A program made the translations under genes and the position numbers. The notes beneath the pieces are model-generated. The model worked only from the letters and a program-made list of their open reading frames with translations, was not told where the DNA came from and ran no database searches. This document shows positions 1 through 7,108 of a stretch of 11,044 nucleotides of DNA, in pieces (within the stretch, counting starts at the first letter, position 1; every line of letters begins with the position of its first letter). Source of the DNA: Streptococcaceae bacterium. GTDB taxonomy: Bacteria > Bacillota > Bacilli > Lactobacillales > Streptococcaceae. The stretch lies in NCBI GenBank assembly GCA_902836505.1, contig CADFQU010000015.1, positions 1-11,044 on the forward strand. The letters run 5' to 3'.

Positions 1-909
1 ATCCGTTGGTTTGCGCAAGAGGTCAAAGTGCTTATCATCATATTTAACGTCCGCCTTCGGATCCATCAAGGTAATCCCTGCATAGGTCCGTGAGCGGTTG
101 CGTTCGGTATATTCATCTGGACCATATGAGTCTGCAATATGGAAGTTACCATCTTTATCAGTCTTGTAGTGGTCTGCCTTTTTAGCAACTGCTTCCACAT
201 CTTTTGAAGCAATGACGTTGTCCTTGTCCTTGAAATCCACATTTCCTAGATAGTAGGTATTGGCAAAGATGGCATAGCGGTCTTGAGGGAATTTAATGGC
301 TACATATTGGTGTCCAGATAGGATTTCCATGTACCAGAGTTCATTTTTATCTGCTACAACAATAATGTTTCCTTCGGCAGATCCTTTTTCATCAAGTACC
401 TTGGCAACCAACTCAATTCCTTCACGAGCTGTTTTGACACGTGGAAGAACCAAGTCTACCATAGCAGCCTCAGCCAAGCCGTTTTTCACCAGTGGATCTG
501 CTTTCAAAATTTTATCGTGTGGGGTTGCAGATACGGTAGAGGTCATGGAAACACCCGCTTCGTTAAAACCGTGTGCTCCGAAGTTCCCGTTGGAACCATC
601 TCCATGCGCCGCATCATAAGTTGCGGTATATTTCATTTCATGACTCAAGTGCGGATAAGCAAAGCCGTTGGATTCATCCTCCAACATATCCCCATCCTTA
701 TAGTCCTTGGCAGGTACCACTTCGTAAGTTTTATTGTGGCGACCACCATCGGGAGCATAAGGATAGTCTTCAGTCCGCCCGAAGAGCATGGAACCATCTG
801 TCGTTAGCTCCTTCCCAACAATGATGGCTGAGCAAGCCTGAGCAACTTGAACTGGAATCAAGGCAAAGGCCATGAAAGCAATCATTAGTTTGACCAGTAG
901 TTTTCTCAT
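1..909 (-). CDS. Secreted C69-family dipeptidase (5' part; 3' end outside window)
   Basis: The first 303 codons are visible and the frame is open to the window edge, so the C-terminus is missing. Residues 1-25 form a signal peptide: Met-Arg-Lys, a hydrophobic core, then V-A-Q-A. The next residue is Cys26, in the context CSAIIVGK, followed by TTDGSMLFGRTEDY. This is the N-terminal pattern of peptidase family C69 (PepD-like dipeptidases), where the mature N-terminal Cys is the nucleophile. Later conserved-looking stretches are GNFGAHGFNEAGVSMT (about 107-122) and ELWYMEI (about 192-198). It probably hydrolyses dipeptides at or outside the cell surface for amino-acid supply. The ATG at 909 has a good ribosome site, AAAGGAGAT, about 5 bases upstream. 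It has its own promoter after the smpB terminator. Whether the missing C-terminus carries a cell-wall anchor cannot be seen. Family assignment is confident; substrate is inference. Confidence 0.9.
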   Translation of the reverse strand, partial: MRKLLVKLMIAFMAFALIPVQVAQACSAIIVGKELTTDGSMLFGRTEDYPYAPDGGRHNKTYEVVPAKDYKDGDMLEDESNGFAYPHLSHEMKYTATYDAAHGDGSNGNFGAHGFNEAGVSMTSTVSATPHDKILKADPLVKNGLAEAAMVDLVLPRVKTAREGIELVAKVLDEKGSAEGNIIVVADKNELWYMEILSGHQYVAIKFPQDRYAIFANTYYLGNVDFKDKDNVIASKDVEAVAKKADHYKTDKDGNFHIADSYGPDEYTERNRSRTYAGITLMDPKADVKYDDKHFDLLRKPTD

Positions 910-937
910 AGTCGATCTCCTTTATGACTACAAAAGA

Positions 938-959
938 GGCTAGAAAAAATTTTCAAGCC
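938..959 (-). promoter_or_regulatory. Imperfect palindrome in the dipeptidase leader
   Basis: Reading the minus strand, GGCTTGAAAA, TT, TTTTCTAGCC can pair over 10 positions with one T-T mismatch. It lies between the predicted transcription start (about 984) and the ribosome site (about 914-922), and is followed by TCTTTT. It could be a weak attenuator hairpin or a protein-binding operator. No function is demonstrated. Confidence 0.35.
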
Positions 960-990
960 GACGAAAAACAACTATACCAACGCTACCTTC

Positions 991-1019
991 AGTATACCCT
1001 TATCCAGATAGAAATGCAA
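991..1019 (-). promoter_or_regulatory. Candidate promoter of the C69 dipeptidase gene
   Basis: On the minus strand there is a -10 hexamer TATACT (991-996, 5 of 6 consensus). It sits 17 bases after a poor -35 hexamer, TTGCAT (1014-1019). It lies between the smpB terminator and the dipeptidase gene, where a promoter is needed. A second -10 of extended type, TGGTATAGT, lies at 971-979 and is an alternative or additional start. The implied leader is about 65-75 bases. Confidence 0.5.
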
Positions 1020-1041
1020 GCGGTTTCAAAAAAAGATCATT

Positions 1042-1085
1042 AAAAATAGGAACAGTTTTAAGCCTTTGCTTCAGCTGTTCCTATT
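1042..1085 (-). terminator. Rho-independent terminator after smpB
   Basis: Starting 8 bases after the smpB stop, the minus strand reads AATAGGAACAG, a 19-base loop, then CTGTTCCTATT, a perfect 11-bp stem. The loop itself can form AAGC/GCTT. A run of five T (1042-1046) follows, partly shared with the stem. It ends the rnr-smpB transcript before the dipeptidase gene. Confidence 0.88.
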
Positions 1086-1092
1086 TCTTGTT

Positions 1093-1560
1093 TTAACGTG
1101 TATTGTATTGTTTCATCACACGAGCAATATCGCGATTTTGTTCCCGCCGTTTGATGGATTCACGTTTGTCATAATCGTGCTTTCCTTTTGCTAAGCCCAG
1201 TAAGAGCTTGGCATAGCCGTCTTTAATGTAGACTTTAAGTGGGACCAGCGTCATCCCTGTTCCTTTGGTTTCTTGCTCTAATTTCTGGATTTGTTTTTTA
1301 TGAAGAAGAAGTTTGCGACGGCGCTCTGGATCTTGGTTCCAGATATTGCCTTCTTCATAAGGAGCGATATGAACATTGCTCAACCAAACTTCCCCATTTT
1401 TCACTTGGGCAAACCCATCTTTCAAATTGATACGAGCTGCTCGCACACTTTTTATTTCAGTTCCTGTCAGAACCATTCCTGCTTCTAGCGTGTCTACAAT
1501 TGTATAGTCATGGTGTGCCTTTTTATTTTGTGCGACGACCTTTCCCTCGCCCTTTGCCAT
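1093..1560 (-). CDS. smpB: SsrA (tmRNA)-binding protein SmpB
   Basis: The 155-residue product has the usual family length. SmpB binds tmRNA and carries it into ribosomes stalled on mRNAs without a stop codon, so that the nascent protein is tagged and the ribosome released. Family motifs visible are the basic N-terminus with NKKAHHDY (12-19), GTEIKSVR (33-40) in the OB-fold core, and GKHDYDKR (126-133). A basic tail follows (about 134-155, ending KQYNTR), the part that enters the decoding centre and mRNA channel. The ATG at 1560 follows AAAGGAGTC with near-ideal spacing. The ribosome site and first 12 codons lie inside the 3' end of rnr (38-base overlap), so the two genes are co-transcribed and probably translationally coupled. 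A strong terminator follows. The tmRNA gene itself is not in this window. Confidence 0.97.
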   Translation of the reverse strand: MAKGEGKVVAQNKKAHHDYTIVDTLEAGMVLTGTEIKSVRAARINLKDGFAQVKNGEVWLSNVHIAPYEEGNIWNQDPERRRKLLLHKKQIQKLEQETKGTGMTLVPLKVYIKDGYAKLLLGLAKGKHDYDKRESIKRREQNRDIARVMKQYNTR

Positions 1561-3883
1561 GCTTGACTCCTTTCTTTGCTACTTCTTTGTAAAAAGGTTT
1601 CTTACTCTTTTTCTTCTTGTCTTTTGGAGAATGCTTGCGCTTGTTATCTCTAAAGCCTCCTTGCTTTCGCTCTCCTTCTTTCTTGGAAGGACGGCGTTTA
1701 GAGGATGGACCTCCTTCCTTACGCCCAGAAGCTTTATGGCCTTTTTCAATCAGATCCAGCTCACTTGGGATATAAGAAAAATCGATTTCTCCAGTCATTT
1801 TATCCGCTCTTTCAACCCTAATTCGGATCTCTTGACCAACTCGGAAGGTCACGCCTGATTTTTCCCCTCGCAAGGTCAAATCACGCTCATTAAAATGATA
1901 AAAACCAGGTAAGGTGGTGATGTGGATCAAACCTTCTACAGTATTTGGAAGTTCAACAAAGAGTCCAAACTTGACGACACTGGATACCAGAGCATCGTAC
2001 TCTCCGCCAACATAGTCCTCCATATACTCTGCCTTCTTCATGGCTTCTACTTCTCGCTCCGCATCAATAGCGCGGCGTTCCCGACTAGAGGATTGGCTAG
2101 CAATATCTGGAATAACCTGTTCAAAATGACTAGCCACTTCAGAATCTTTTCCATACTCTCGCACCATACGGTGGACTAATAAGTCTGGATACCGGCGAAT
2201 CGGACTGGTAAAGTGAGTATAGAACTCAGCAGCTAGCCCATAGTGCCCATGGTTGTGCTCGGAATAGCGCGCCTGTTGCATGGAACGAAGCAACATCATG
2301 GACAAGACATCAGCATAAGGTTCCCCTTCTACCTTCTTCATGATATCCTGCAAGGTTTCCTGACTCATCGAACTAGCTGTCCCATAAATAGGTATGCCAA
2401 AGCTAGAGGCATAATCGATAAACTTTTGCACCTTCTCTGCTTTAGGTTCTTCGTGAACCCGGTAAATGAAGGGAAGTTTTCGTTTGGCAAAATGCTCAGC
2501 TACTGTCTCATTGGCAATTAGCATAAAGGATTCAATCATCCTTTCTGCAATTCCCCGTTGACGCAAGACGATGTCGACCGGTTTTCCTTGGGGATTGACC
2601 AGGATTTTAGCTTCACTGGTATCAAAGTTAAGGGCTCCCCGCTTTTCCCGCATTCCTTCTAAGATCTGATGAAGGCCAACCATAGCTTCAATACTTGGAA
2701 CAATAGCTTGGTATTCCTCACGCTTCTCTTGGTCTCCTGCAATGATCTCATTGACATCACTATAGGTCATCCGGAAGGTCGTTTTAATAACTGTTTGGGT
2801 AATCTGGTAACGAAGGACCCGACCACGCTCGTCAATCTCCATAATGGCTGATTGGGTCAAGCGATCCACTTGAGGATTTAGGGAACAAATCCCATTGGAA
2901 AGTCGCTCTGGTAACATGGGAACAACTCGATCTGTTACATAGACAGAGGTCGCTCGGTTGAGAGCTTCCTTGTCCAAGGCAGAGCCTTCGGTCACATAAT
3001 ATGAGACATCCGCAATGTGAACTCCAAGTTCATAATTTCCGCCTTCCAAGCGCTTAATGTGAACCGCATCATCCAAGTCCTTGGCATCGGCACCATCAAT
3101 GGTAAAGATGATTTCATCTCGAAGGTCCAAACGTCCCTCCATATCTTTCTCACTAGGCTTGTCTGGAATGCTTTCTGCTTCTTTGAGGACTGCTTCTGGA
3201 AATTCTGAAACGATATCCAAGGACTCGAGGACTTCCAAAACATCAATCCCAGGATCAGTCACATGCCCAACTACATCTTGAACAGTGGCCACAAAGTAGT
3301 TGTGCTTCCGACTCGGATACTGTTCAATGGCAACCTTGAGAACTTCCGTCCCCTCCAATTGCAGGGCTGGCTTTTTCACGTAGATCCTTTGGCTAATCTT
3401 TTGATTCTTTGAAAGGATGTAGCCAGCATACTTGGGCTTTTCTTCATCCAGAACGATTTGCCCAACAACTGTTTGGAGACTATGCTCCAAGACATCAATG
3501 ATTTTCCCCTCTGCCGCAGTCCCCTTTTGCCGATCGGCGACCTTGGTGATCACAACCTCAACTGTATCTCCATCAATGGCATGGTTGACATCATTTCGTC
3601 CAATAAAGAGATCCTCTTCTTCCCCCTCTAAGCTGACAAAACCAAAGCCACTTTTATGAGCATGAAAAATGCCTTTCACGGTAATGGTCCCTTTTGGCTT
3701 AGCATCAAGGAGGCTTAAAAAGCCATTTTCTTCAAAGGTCAATTGACGACGTCGCTCCATTAGCGAAATGGTCTTAATCAGTTCACGAAAACCTTTGGCA
3801 TCTGTACTCCCAATGGCTTGTGCCAATTGATCAACCTGAGCTTTTCCCTCCTGTTTTAAATAATCAATAATTTTACTTTTCAT
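1523..3883 (-). CDS. rnr: Ribonuclease R (RNB-family 3'-5' exoribonuclease)
   Basis: The 786-residue product has full RNase R architecture: an N-terminal winged-helix region (about 1-65), two cold-shock/OB domains (about 66-135 and 140-210), the RNB catalytic domain (about 250-585), an S1 domain (about 624-705) and a Lys/Arg-rich tail (about 712-786). The catalytic metal site is [10 protein letters not shown] (263-272); D263, D269, D271 and D272 match the four catalytic Asp of E. coli RNase R. Also visible are [13 protein letters not shown] (325-337) and [16 protein letters not shown] (557-572). The enzyme degrades structured RNA processively and clears non-stop mRNA with tmRNA-SmpB. That fits its overlap with smpB, and the basic tail is the part implicated in that coupling in other bacteria. 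The ATG at 3883 is the only reasonable start by homology, but its ribosome site is unusually distant (separate entry). secG upstream is separated by a terminator. Confidence 0.97.
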   Translation of the reverse strand: MKSKIIDYLKQEGKAQVDQLAQAIGSTDAKGFRELIKTISLMERRRQLTFEENGFLSLLDAKPKGTITVKGIFHAHKSGFGFVSLEGEEEDLFIGRNDVNHAIDGDTVEVVITKVADRQKGTAAEGKIIDVLEHSLQTVVGQIVLDEEKPKYAGYILSKNQKISQRIYVKKPALQLEGTEVLKVAIEQYPSRKHNYFVATVQDVVGHVTDPGIDVLEVLESLDIVSEFPEAVLKEAESIPDKPSEKDMEGRLDLRDEIIFTIDGADAKDLDDAVHIKRLEGGNYELGVHIADVSYYVTEGSALDKEALNRATSVYVTDRVVPMLPERLSNGICSLNPQVDRLTQSAIMEIDERGRVLRYQITQTVIKTTFRMTYSDVNEIIAGDQEKREEYQAIVPSIEAMVGLHQILEGMREKRGALNFDTSEAKILVNPQGKPVDIVLRQRGIAERMIESFMLIANETVAEHFAKRKLPFIYRVHEEPKAEKVQKFIDYASSFGIPIYGTASSMSQETLQDIMKKVEGEPYADVLSMMLLRSMQQARYSEHNHGHYGLAAEFYTHFTSPIRRYPDLLVHRMVREYGKDSEVASHFEQVIPDIASQSSSRERRAIDAEREVEAMKKAEYMEDYVGGEYDALVSSVVKFGLFVELPNTVEGLIHITTLPGFYHFNERDLTLRGEKSGVTFRVGQEIRIRVERADKMTGEIDFSYIPSELDLIEKGHKASGRKEGGPSSKRRPSKKEGERKQGGFRDNKRKHSPKDKKKKSKKPFYKEVAKKGVKHGKGRGKGRRTK

Positions 3884-3890
3884 ATCTTGC

Positions 3891-3911
3891 GCTGGATAGC
3901 CAGCCTCCTTT
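3891..3911 (-). promoter_or_regulatory. rnr ribosome-binding site with intervening hairpin
   Basis: The only strong Shine-Dalgarno before rnr is AAAGGAGG (3904-3911), 20 bases from the ATG; normal spacing is 5-10. Immediately after AAAGGAG the minus strand reads GCTGG-CTAT-CCAGC (3904-3891), a 5-bp GC-rich stem with a 4-base loop. If folded, it leaves only GCAAGAT, 7 bases, between ribosome site and start. No in-frame start codon exists closer to the Shine-Dalgarno. Sequence and geometry are seen directly; that the hairpin acts in initiation is inference. Confidence 0.6.
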
Positions 3912-3920
3912 ATTTACTTT

Positions 3921-3950
3921 CTTTTAGAGAGATTTCTTTACAAGTGACAA
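3921..3950 (-). promoter_or_regulatory. Weak candidate promoter for rnr-smpB
   Basis: After the secG terminator the minus strand has TTGTCA (3945-3950, 5 of 6 of the -35 consensus), then an 18-base spacer and TAAAAG (3921-3926, 4 of 6 of the -10). A dyad GAGATT/AATCTC (3929-3954, 14-base loop) overlaps the -35 and spacer. The terminator implies that rnr needs a promoter here, but this match is weak and readthrough from secG is possible. Confidence 0.3.
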
Positions 3951-3976
3951 TCTCACCATCAAACGACTCATAGATG

Positions 3977-4008
3977 AAAAAATAGGCAAAGACAATGTCT
4001 AAGCCTAT
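3977..4008 (-). terminator. Rho-independent terminator after secG
   Basis: One base after the secG stop, the minus strand reads ATAGGC-TT-AGAC-ATT-GTCT-TT-GCCTAT. This is a two-part stem (6 bp and 4 bp with a symmetric TT/TT internal loop and a 3-base apical loop), followed by a run of T (3977-3981). It marks the end of the operon that starts at ybeY and separates it from rnr-smpB. Confidence 0.8.
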
Positions 4009-4009
4009 C

Positions 4010-4243
4010 TTATTTACTGGATAATACCATTAAAATCATCGCAATGAGTAACCAAAGGAAAATCATTACTCCTGTCAATCGTTGCATCACTGCTTCGAAT
4101 CCACGAGCTTTAGAACGTTCGAACAAATCATTTGAGCTTGCATCGAATACGTTGCTAGATTGATTTTTAGTTGGTTGCATGAAGATAGCGATAATAATTA
4201 ATACAGATAGTACCAATAAAATAGTAATCAACGGTTTAGTCAT
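4010..4243 (-). CDS. secG: Protein translocase subunit SecG
   Basis: The 77-residue membrane protein has two hydrophobic segments (about 4-23 and 54-74). They flank the conserved streptococcal cytoplasmic loop, QPTKNQSSNVFDASSNDLFE. SecG associates with SecYE and helps SecA-driven protein export across the membrane. The reading frame extends further upstream, but the ATG at 4243 (MTKPLITILL) gives the usual family length and has AAGGAG 10 bases before it. The longer version would begin inside rpmG and add a charged leader absent from relatives. It is the last gene of the ybeY operon, 43 bases after rpmG, followed at once by a terminator. The rpmG-secG pairing is, from memory, the same in S. 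pneumoniae. Confidence 0.95.
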   Translation of the reverse strand: MTKPLITILLVLSVLIIIAIFMQPTKNQSSNVFDASSNDLFERSKARGFEAVMQRLTGVMIFLWLLIAMILMVLSSK

Positions 4244-4286
4244 AATTAAAAAACTCCTTAAAATCCTATCTATTTTACCATAAAAA

Positions 4287-4436
4287 TCATTTCGTTTCAA
4301 GATGTAATGTCACTTTTCTCTCTTTGGGACAATACTTCAAAACTTCAATTTTTTCAGGGTGGGTCTTCATATTTTTACTTGTCAAATAATTCTGACTACC
4401 ACAGCTCGTGCAGGTTAGTTGTACTTTAATGCGCAC
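4287..4436 (-). CDS. rpmG: 50S ribosomal protein L33
   Basis: This is a 49-residue gene beginning with GTG at 4436 ([17 protein letters not shown]) and ending [12 protein letters not shown]33 is a small protein of the large subunit near the exit (E) site. C9 and C12 form the first CxxC zinc pair. The second pair is incomplete: C36-P-K-E39 stands where CxxC would be expected, leaving three cysteines. The tail matches my memory of the pneumococcal L33 paralogue beside secG. The GTG overlaps the last 11 bases of pmrA (shared ATCAGTGCGCATTAA), so translation is probably coupled. The ribosome site is weak (GAGAG, about 8 bases upstream) and no in-frame ATG lies upstream. Streptococci usually carry several L33 genes, so a paralogue number cannot be assigned here. 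Confidence 0.93.
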   Translation of the reverse strand: MRIKVQLTCTSCGSQNYLTSKNMKTHPEKIEVLKYCPKERKVTLHLETK

Positions 4437-5631
4437 TGATTTCTCTCACTTTCAAATACTTTCTAAAGATGAATAAAAGGAAGGCCAAATCTATAAAGGC
4501 TAGAATAGCAGTCCCATAGAATACCCAATGGTAATTGACATGCATGGCAATACTAGAGCCCATCATGGGACCAAGAACTCCCCCAACATAAAAGAAGAGT
4601 TGATTGTAACTAAAAATCCGAGAAAGTCCTTCCTTGGGAGTCATGCGGTTTAAGAGAGCCGTCACTCCGGGCATTAAGGCTCCTGTCCCAATCCCAAATA
4701 GGAAACGAAGAAAGCCTAATTGAAAAGGGGTCTGAGCAAGGGCACAGAAGATATAGAGGATCCCACTATAGAGAAGAGCTAAAAGTAAGAGGCGATGGTT
4801 GCCAATTTTATCTCCGAGCTTTCCCATCCATCCCGATGTCAAGATACTAGAAATCCCCATCGCTGATACGATCAGCCCAGATACAAAAATAATATTTTCG
4901 CTCTGGCCAAGCTCTCTTACATATAGGGGAAGAATGGGAGAAATGGACTGACCAATCATCTGAATGGTCATACTGGTCAAAAAGAGACCCAGTAAAATGT
5001 CCTTATGCTGGATAGAAGCCAGTAATTCCCAGCTTGAAAGGTGCTTCTCTTTCGATATTTGTTGGTAGTCTTCCTCAATGCCCCACCAAGTCAAGACAGA
5101 GACGAGAAAGAGGAAAAAACCAACGAGGAGAAAGACATTCCTCATACCAAATTGCTCTGCGATCAATCCCCCCAACAAGGGGCCCATCAAGGTACCGGCA
5201 ACAGTCCCCGTCGATAAGGTTCCTAGAGCGTATCCAGATTGATTCTTTGGCACCTGACTGGCAATGAGAGCCGTGCTGTTAGGGACAAAGCCTGAAAAGA
5301 CACCATTTAATAAGCGTAGAAGTAACAACCAAAAGACGGAAGGGACAAAAGCAATTCCTCCCATGGTCAAGGTCATGGCAATCGAGGCTCTCAACATCAT
5401 GGGTTTCCGACCATAACGGTCCGCCAAACTCCCCCAGATTGGGGCCATTAGAGCGGAAGTCAAAGAGGAGGAGGCGACTGCAATCCCAGCATAAAAAGGA
5501 ACTGCCGGACCTTTCACCCCCAACTCCTCCACAAAGAGAGCCATAAAGGGAACCACTAACGAAAGACTAGCACCTACGAAAAAGCAGCCAATCCAGGCAA
5601 TAAAAAGATTTTTACGCCAATTGATTTCCAG
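4426..5631 (-). CDS. pmrA: MFS multidrug efflux transporter PmrA (non-canonical start or 5' frameshift)
   Basis: This is a DHA1-type (12-helix) drug:H+ antiporter of the major facilitator family. Motif A between helices 2 and 3 is [13 protein letters not shown] (67-79), and the antiporter motif C in helix 5 is [11 protein letters not shown] (144-154), numbering from the CTG at 5631. It aligns throughout with my memory of S. pneumoniae PmrA (399 aa), an efflux protein linked to norfloxacin and dyes whose clinical role is debated. Homology extends upstream to [14 protein letters not shown], needed for helix 1, but no ATG, GTG or TTG lies there in frame. The candidates are CTG 5631 (401 aa), ATT 5637 (403 aa), or ATG 5645 if one base is missing. 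The GTG at 5556 (376 aa) would cut helix 1 in half and lacks a ribosome site. It follows coaE closely and its end overlaps rpmG. Identity is confident; the start is unresolved. Confidence 0.88.
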   Translation of the reverse strand: MEINWRKNLFIAWIGCFFVGASLSLVVPFMALFVEELGVKGPAVPFYAGIAVASSSLTSALMAPIWGSLADRYGRKPMMLRASIAMTLTMGGIAFVPSVFWLLLLRLLNGVFSGFVPNSTALIASQVPKNQSGYALGTLSTGTVAGTLMGPLLGGLIAEQFGMRNVFLLVGFFLFLVSVLTWWGIEEDYQQISKEKHLSSWELLASIQHKDILLGLFLTSMTIQMIGQSISPILPLYVRELGQSENIIFVSGLIVSAMGISSILTSGWMGKLGDKIGNHRLLLLALLYSGILYIFCALAQTPFQLGFLRFLFGIGTGALMPGVTALLNRMTPKEGLSRIFSYNQLFFYVGGVLGPMMGSSIAMHVNYHWVFYGTAILAFIDLAFLLFIFRKYLKVREISAH

Positions 5632-5641
5632 TGAAATTGGA

Positions 5642-6238
5642 TCATCTTCTTTCTATTTGTTCTAAAGCACGATCGATTTCCTGATAGAGGTGATCACGCT
5701 GGCTATTGTTATTGATCACGAGATCGACAAGAGCTTTTTTCTCATCTAGAGGCATCTGGGCTGCCAAACGATCGCGCGCCTGGACCTCTGTCAAAGCATT
5801 TCTTGCCATCAAACGTTCTAACTGAGTATCCTCCGTCACATAGACCAGCCAGACTTGGTCAAACCAGTCCAGATATCCCTGCTCGATTAACAAGGGGATA
5901 TCCATGAAAAAGAGGTCTTCTGCTTCAATTAACCGATCCCGTTCTCGCGCCAGGGCTTTGCGAATCATTTCGCCTTGTACCTGGTTGGACCAGGCGATCT
6001 CATTCTGGCTTGAAAAAATGCGTTCAGCCAGGGCAGGACGATTCAAATCTCCAGTATCTAGGAGGATTTCAGTCCCAAAATGCTCGACTAAAGCTTGATA
6101 AAGTTCTCCACCTGGTGCCTGTAAATCATGAACCACACGATCAGCATCAATGACAGAATAGCCTTTTTCTCTCAAATAGGAGGTCACAGTGGACTTTCCT
6201 GAAGCAATTCCTCCTGTTAATCCGATGATTCTCGCCAT
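5642..6238 (-). CDS. coaE: Dephospho-CoA kinase
   Basis: The 198-residue P-loop kinase performs the last step of coenzyme A synthesis: ATP-dependent phosphorylation of the 3'-hydroxyl of the dephospho-CoA ribose, in the cytoplasm. The Walker A motif is GGIASGKS (9-16), preceded by MARIIGLT, the typical start of the family. DADR (31-34) follows, where the conserved Asp acts in catalysis. FFMDIPLLIE, in the middle, is the conserved lid-adjacent segment. Length is normal. The ATG at 6238 directly follows the mutM stop (TAG then ATG) and has AAAGGAGAAC about 7 bases upstream. Its TGA stop forms an ATGA overlap with an ATG at 5645, which may be the original start of pmrA. Confidence 0.96.
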   Translation of the reverse strand: MARIIGLTGGIASGKSTVTSYLREKGYSVIDADRVVHDLQAPGGELYQALVEHFGTEILLDTGDLNRPALAERIFSSQNEIAWSNQVQGEMIRKALARERDRLIEAEDLFFMDIPLLIEQGYLDWFDQVWLVYVTEDTQLERLMARNALTEVQARDRLAAQMPLDEKKALVDLVINNNSQRDHLYQEIDRALEQIERR

Positions 6239-7063
6239 CTAGTTCTCCTTTTGGCAGTGGGGGCAAAAATGGGTTCCGCGTCCTCCCAGCTGGATTTTCT
6301 CAATCGGTGTCCCGCAGCGCAAACAAGGCTGGCCTGTTTTCCCATAGACCTGGTGTTGTTCCTGCATGGTGCCATCCTCTCCGAAGGCATTGCTGTAGGA
6401 ACGAATGGTGGAGCCACCTTTTTCGACAGCCTGAGCTAATACGGCAATTGTTTCTTTGCGAATGGCTCTAGCTTCTGTAGCAGTCAAGCTTTGCCCCAAA
6501 CGGGCTGGATGAACCTTGGCTCGATAGAGCACCTCATCCACATAGATATTACCCAGACCAGCCACCAATTTTTGATCCAAAAGAGCTGATTTAATGGGTT
6601 TCTTTGATTTACTAAGAGCTGTTTGGAAGACTGATCCTTTAAATTCCGCTTCTGTCGGCTCTGGACCAATTTTTTTATTCACAAAATAGCTGTCCACAAG
6701 CTCAGGCACTAGGACTTCCATGGTCCCAAACTTGCGAACATCTTCATAGACCAGGGTGCTGCCATCTGTAAAGTGAAAGAAGACATGGGCGTGCTTGCGA
6801 AAAGGGACTTCGTCTGGATAAAAGAAATACTTGCCTTCCATCCGCAAATGCGAGATCAAAACCAAATCCGTCAGATGAAACAAGAGGTATTTCCCACGAC
6901 GCCCCATGGATCGAATCTCTTGACCTGGAAGATCTTGACGAAAAGCATCCAGATCTGTCTGAATCATCTTAGGATACTTTACTTCCACGGATTGGATGGT
7001 TTTCCCTAGAATTAATTTCTCAAGACCACGTCGGACGGTCTCAACTTCTGGTAACTCGGGCAT
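6239..7063 (-). CDS. mutM: Formamidopyrimidine-DNA glycosylase MutM (Fpg)
   Basis: The 274-residue bifunctional DNA glycosylase/AP lyase removes 8-oxoguanine and formamidopyrimidines from DNA. The mature N-terminus PELPEVE supplies Pro2 (the Schiff-base nucleophile) and Glu3. Lys58 (GRRGKYL) matches the conserved phosphate-binding lysine. The helix-two-turn-helix region contains [15 protein letters not shown] (166-180). The C-terminal zinc finger has C247, C250, C267 and C270, with the conserved Arg262 in its loop. The start is the ATG at 7063, not the in-frame ATG at 7102: MPELPEV must be N-terminal for activity, and AAAGGAGTTCT precedes it at correct spacing. It lies 45 bases after era, and its stop abuts the coaE start. 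The enzyme looks intact. Confidence 0.97.
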   Translation of the reverse strand: MPELPEVETVRRGLEKLILGKTIQSVEVKYPKMIQTDLDAFRQDLPGQEIRSMGRRGKYLLFHLTDLVLISHLRMEGKYFFYPDEVPFRKHAHVFFHFTDGSTLVYEDVRKFGTMEVLVPELVDSYFVNKKIGPEPTEAEFKGSVFQTALSKSKKPIKSALLDQKLVAGLGNIYVDEVLYRAKVHPARLGQSLTATEARAIRKETIAVLAQAVEKGGSTIRSYSNAFGEDGTMQEQHQVYGKTGQPCLRCGTPIEKIQLGGRGTHFCPHCQKEN

Positions 7064-7108
7064 AGAACTCCTTTCAAAAACAAGAAGCAGGCTTCTGCCC
7101 ACCTCTTC

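Noticed and set aside
2992..3246. 84-codon minus-strand frame inside rnr
   Set aside because: It is an alternate frame within the catalytic domain of RNase R; the conserved motifs in the rnr frame explain the coding signal.
4244..4300. 19-residue upstream extension of SecG to the ATG at 4300
   Set aside because: It overlaps the end of rpmG, adds a charged leader absent from the family, and the ATG at 4243 has a proper ribosome site.
5574..5645. 23-codon ORF starting at the ATGA overlap with coaE as an independent gene
   Set aside because: Its product resembles no protein known to me and the same bases encode the conserved PmrA N-terminus in another frame. It is treated as part of the pmrA start problem instead.
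7075..7096. Small hairpin AGAAG-CCTG-CTTCT followed by TGTTTTT between era and mutM
   Set aside because: A 5-bp AT-leaning stem is too weak for a confident terminator inside a conserved operon; at most it causes partial attenuation.
7064..7102. 13-residue upstream extension of MutM
   Set aside because: Pro2 of MPELPEV must be the mature N-terminus for catalysis, and the ATG at 7063 has its own ribosome site.
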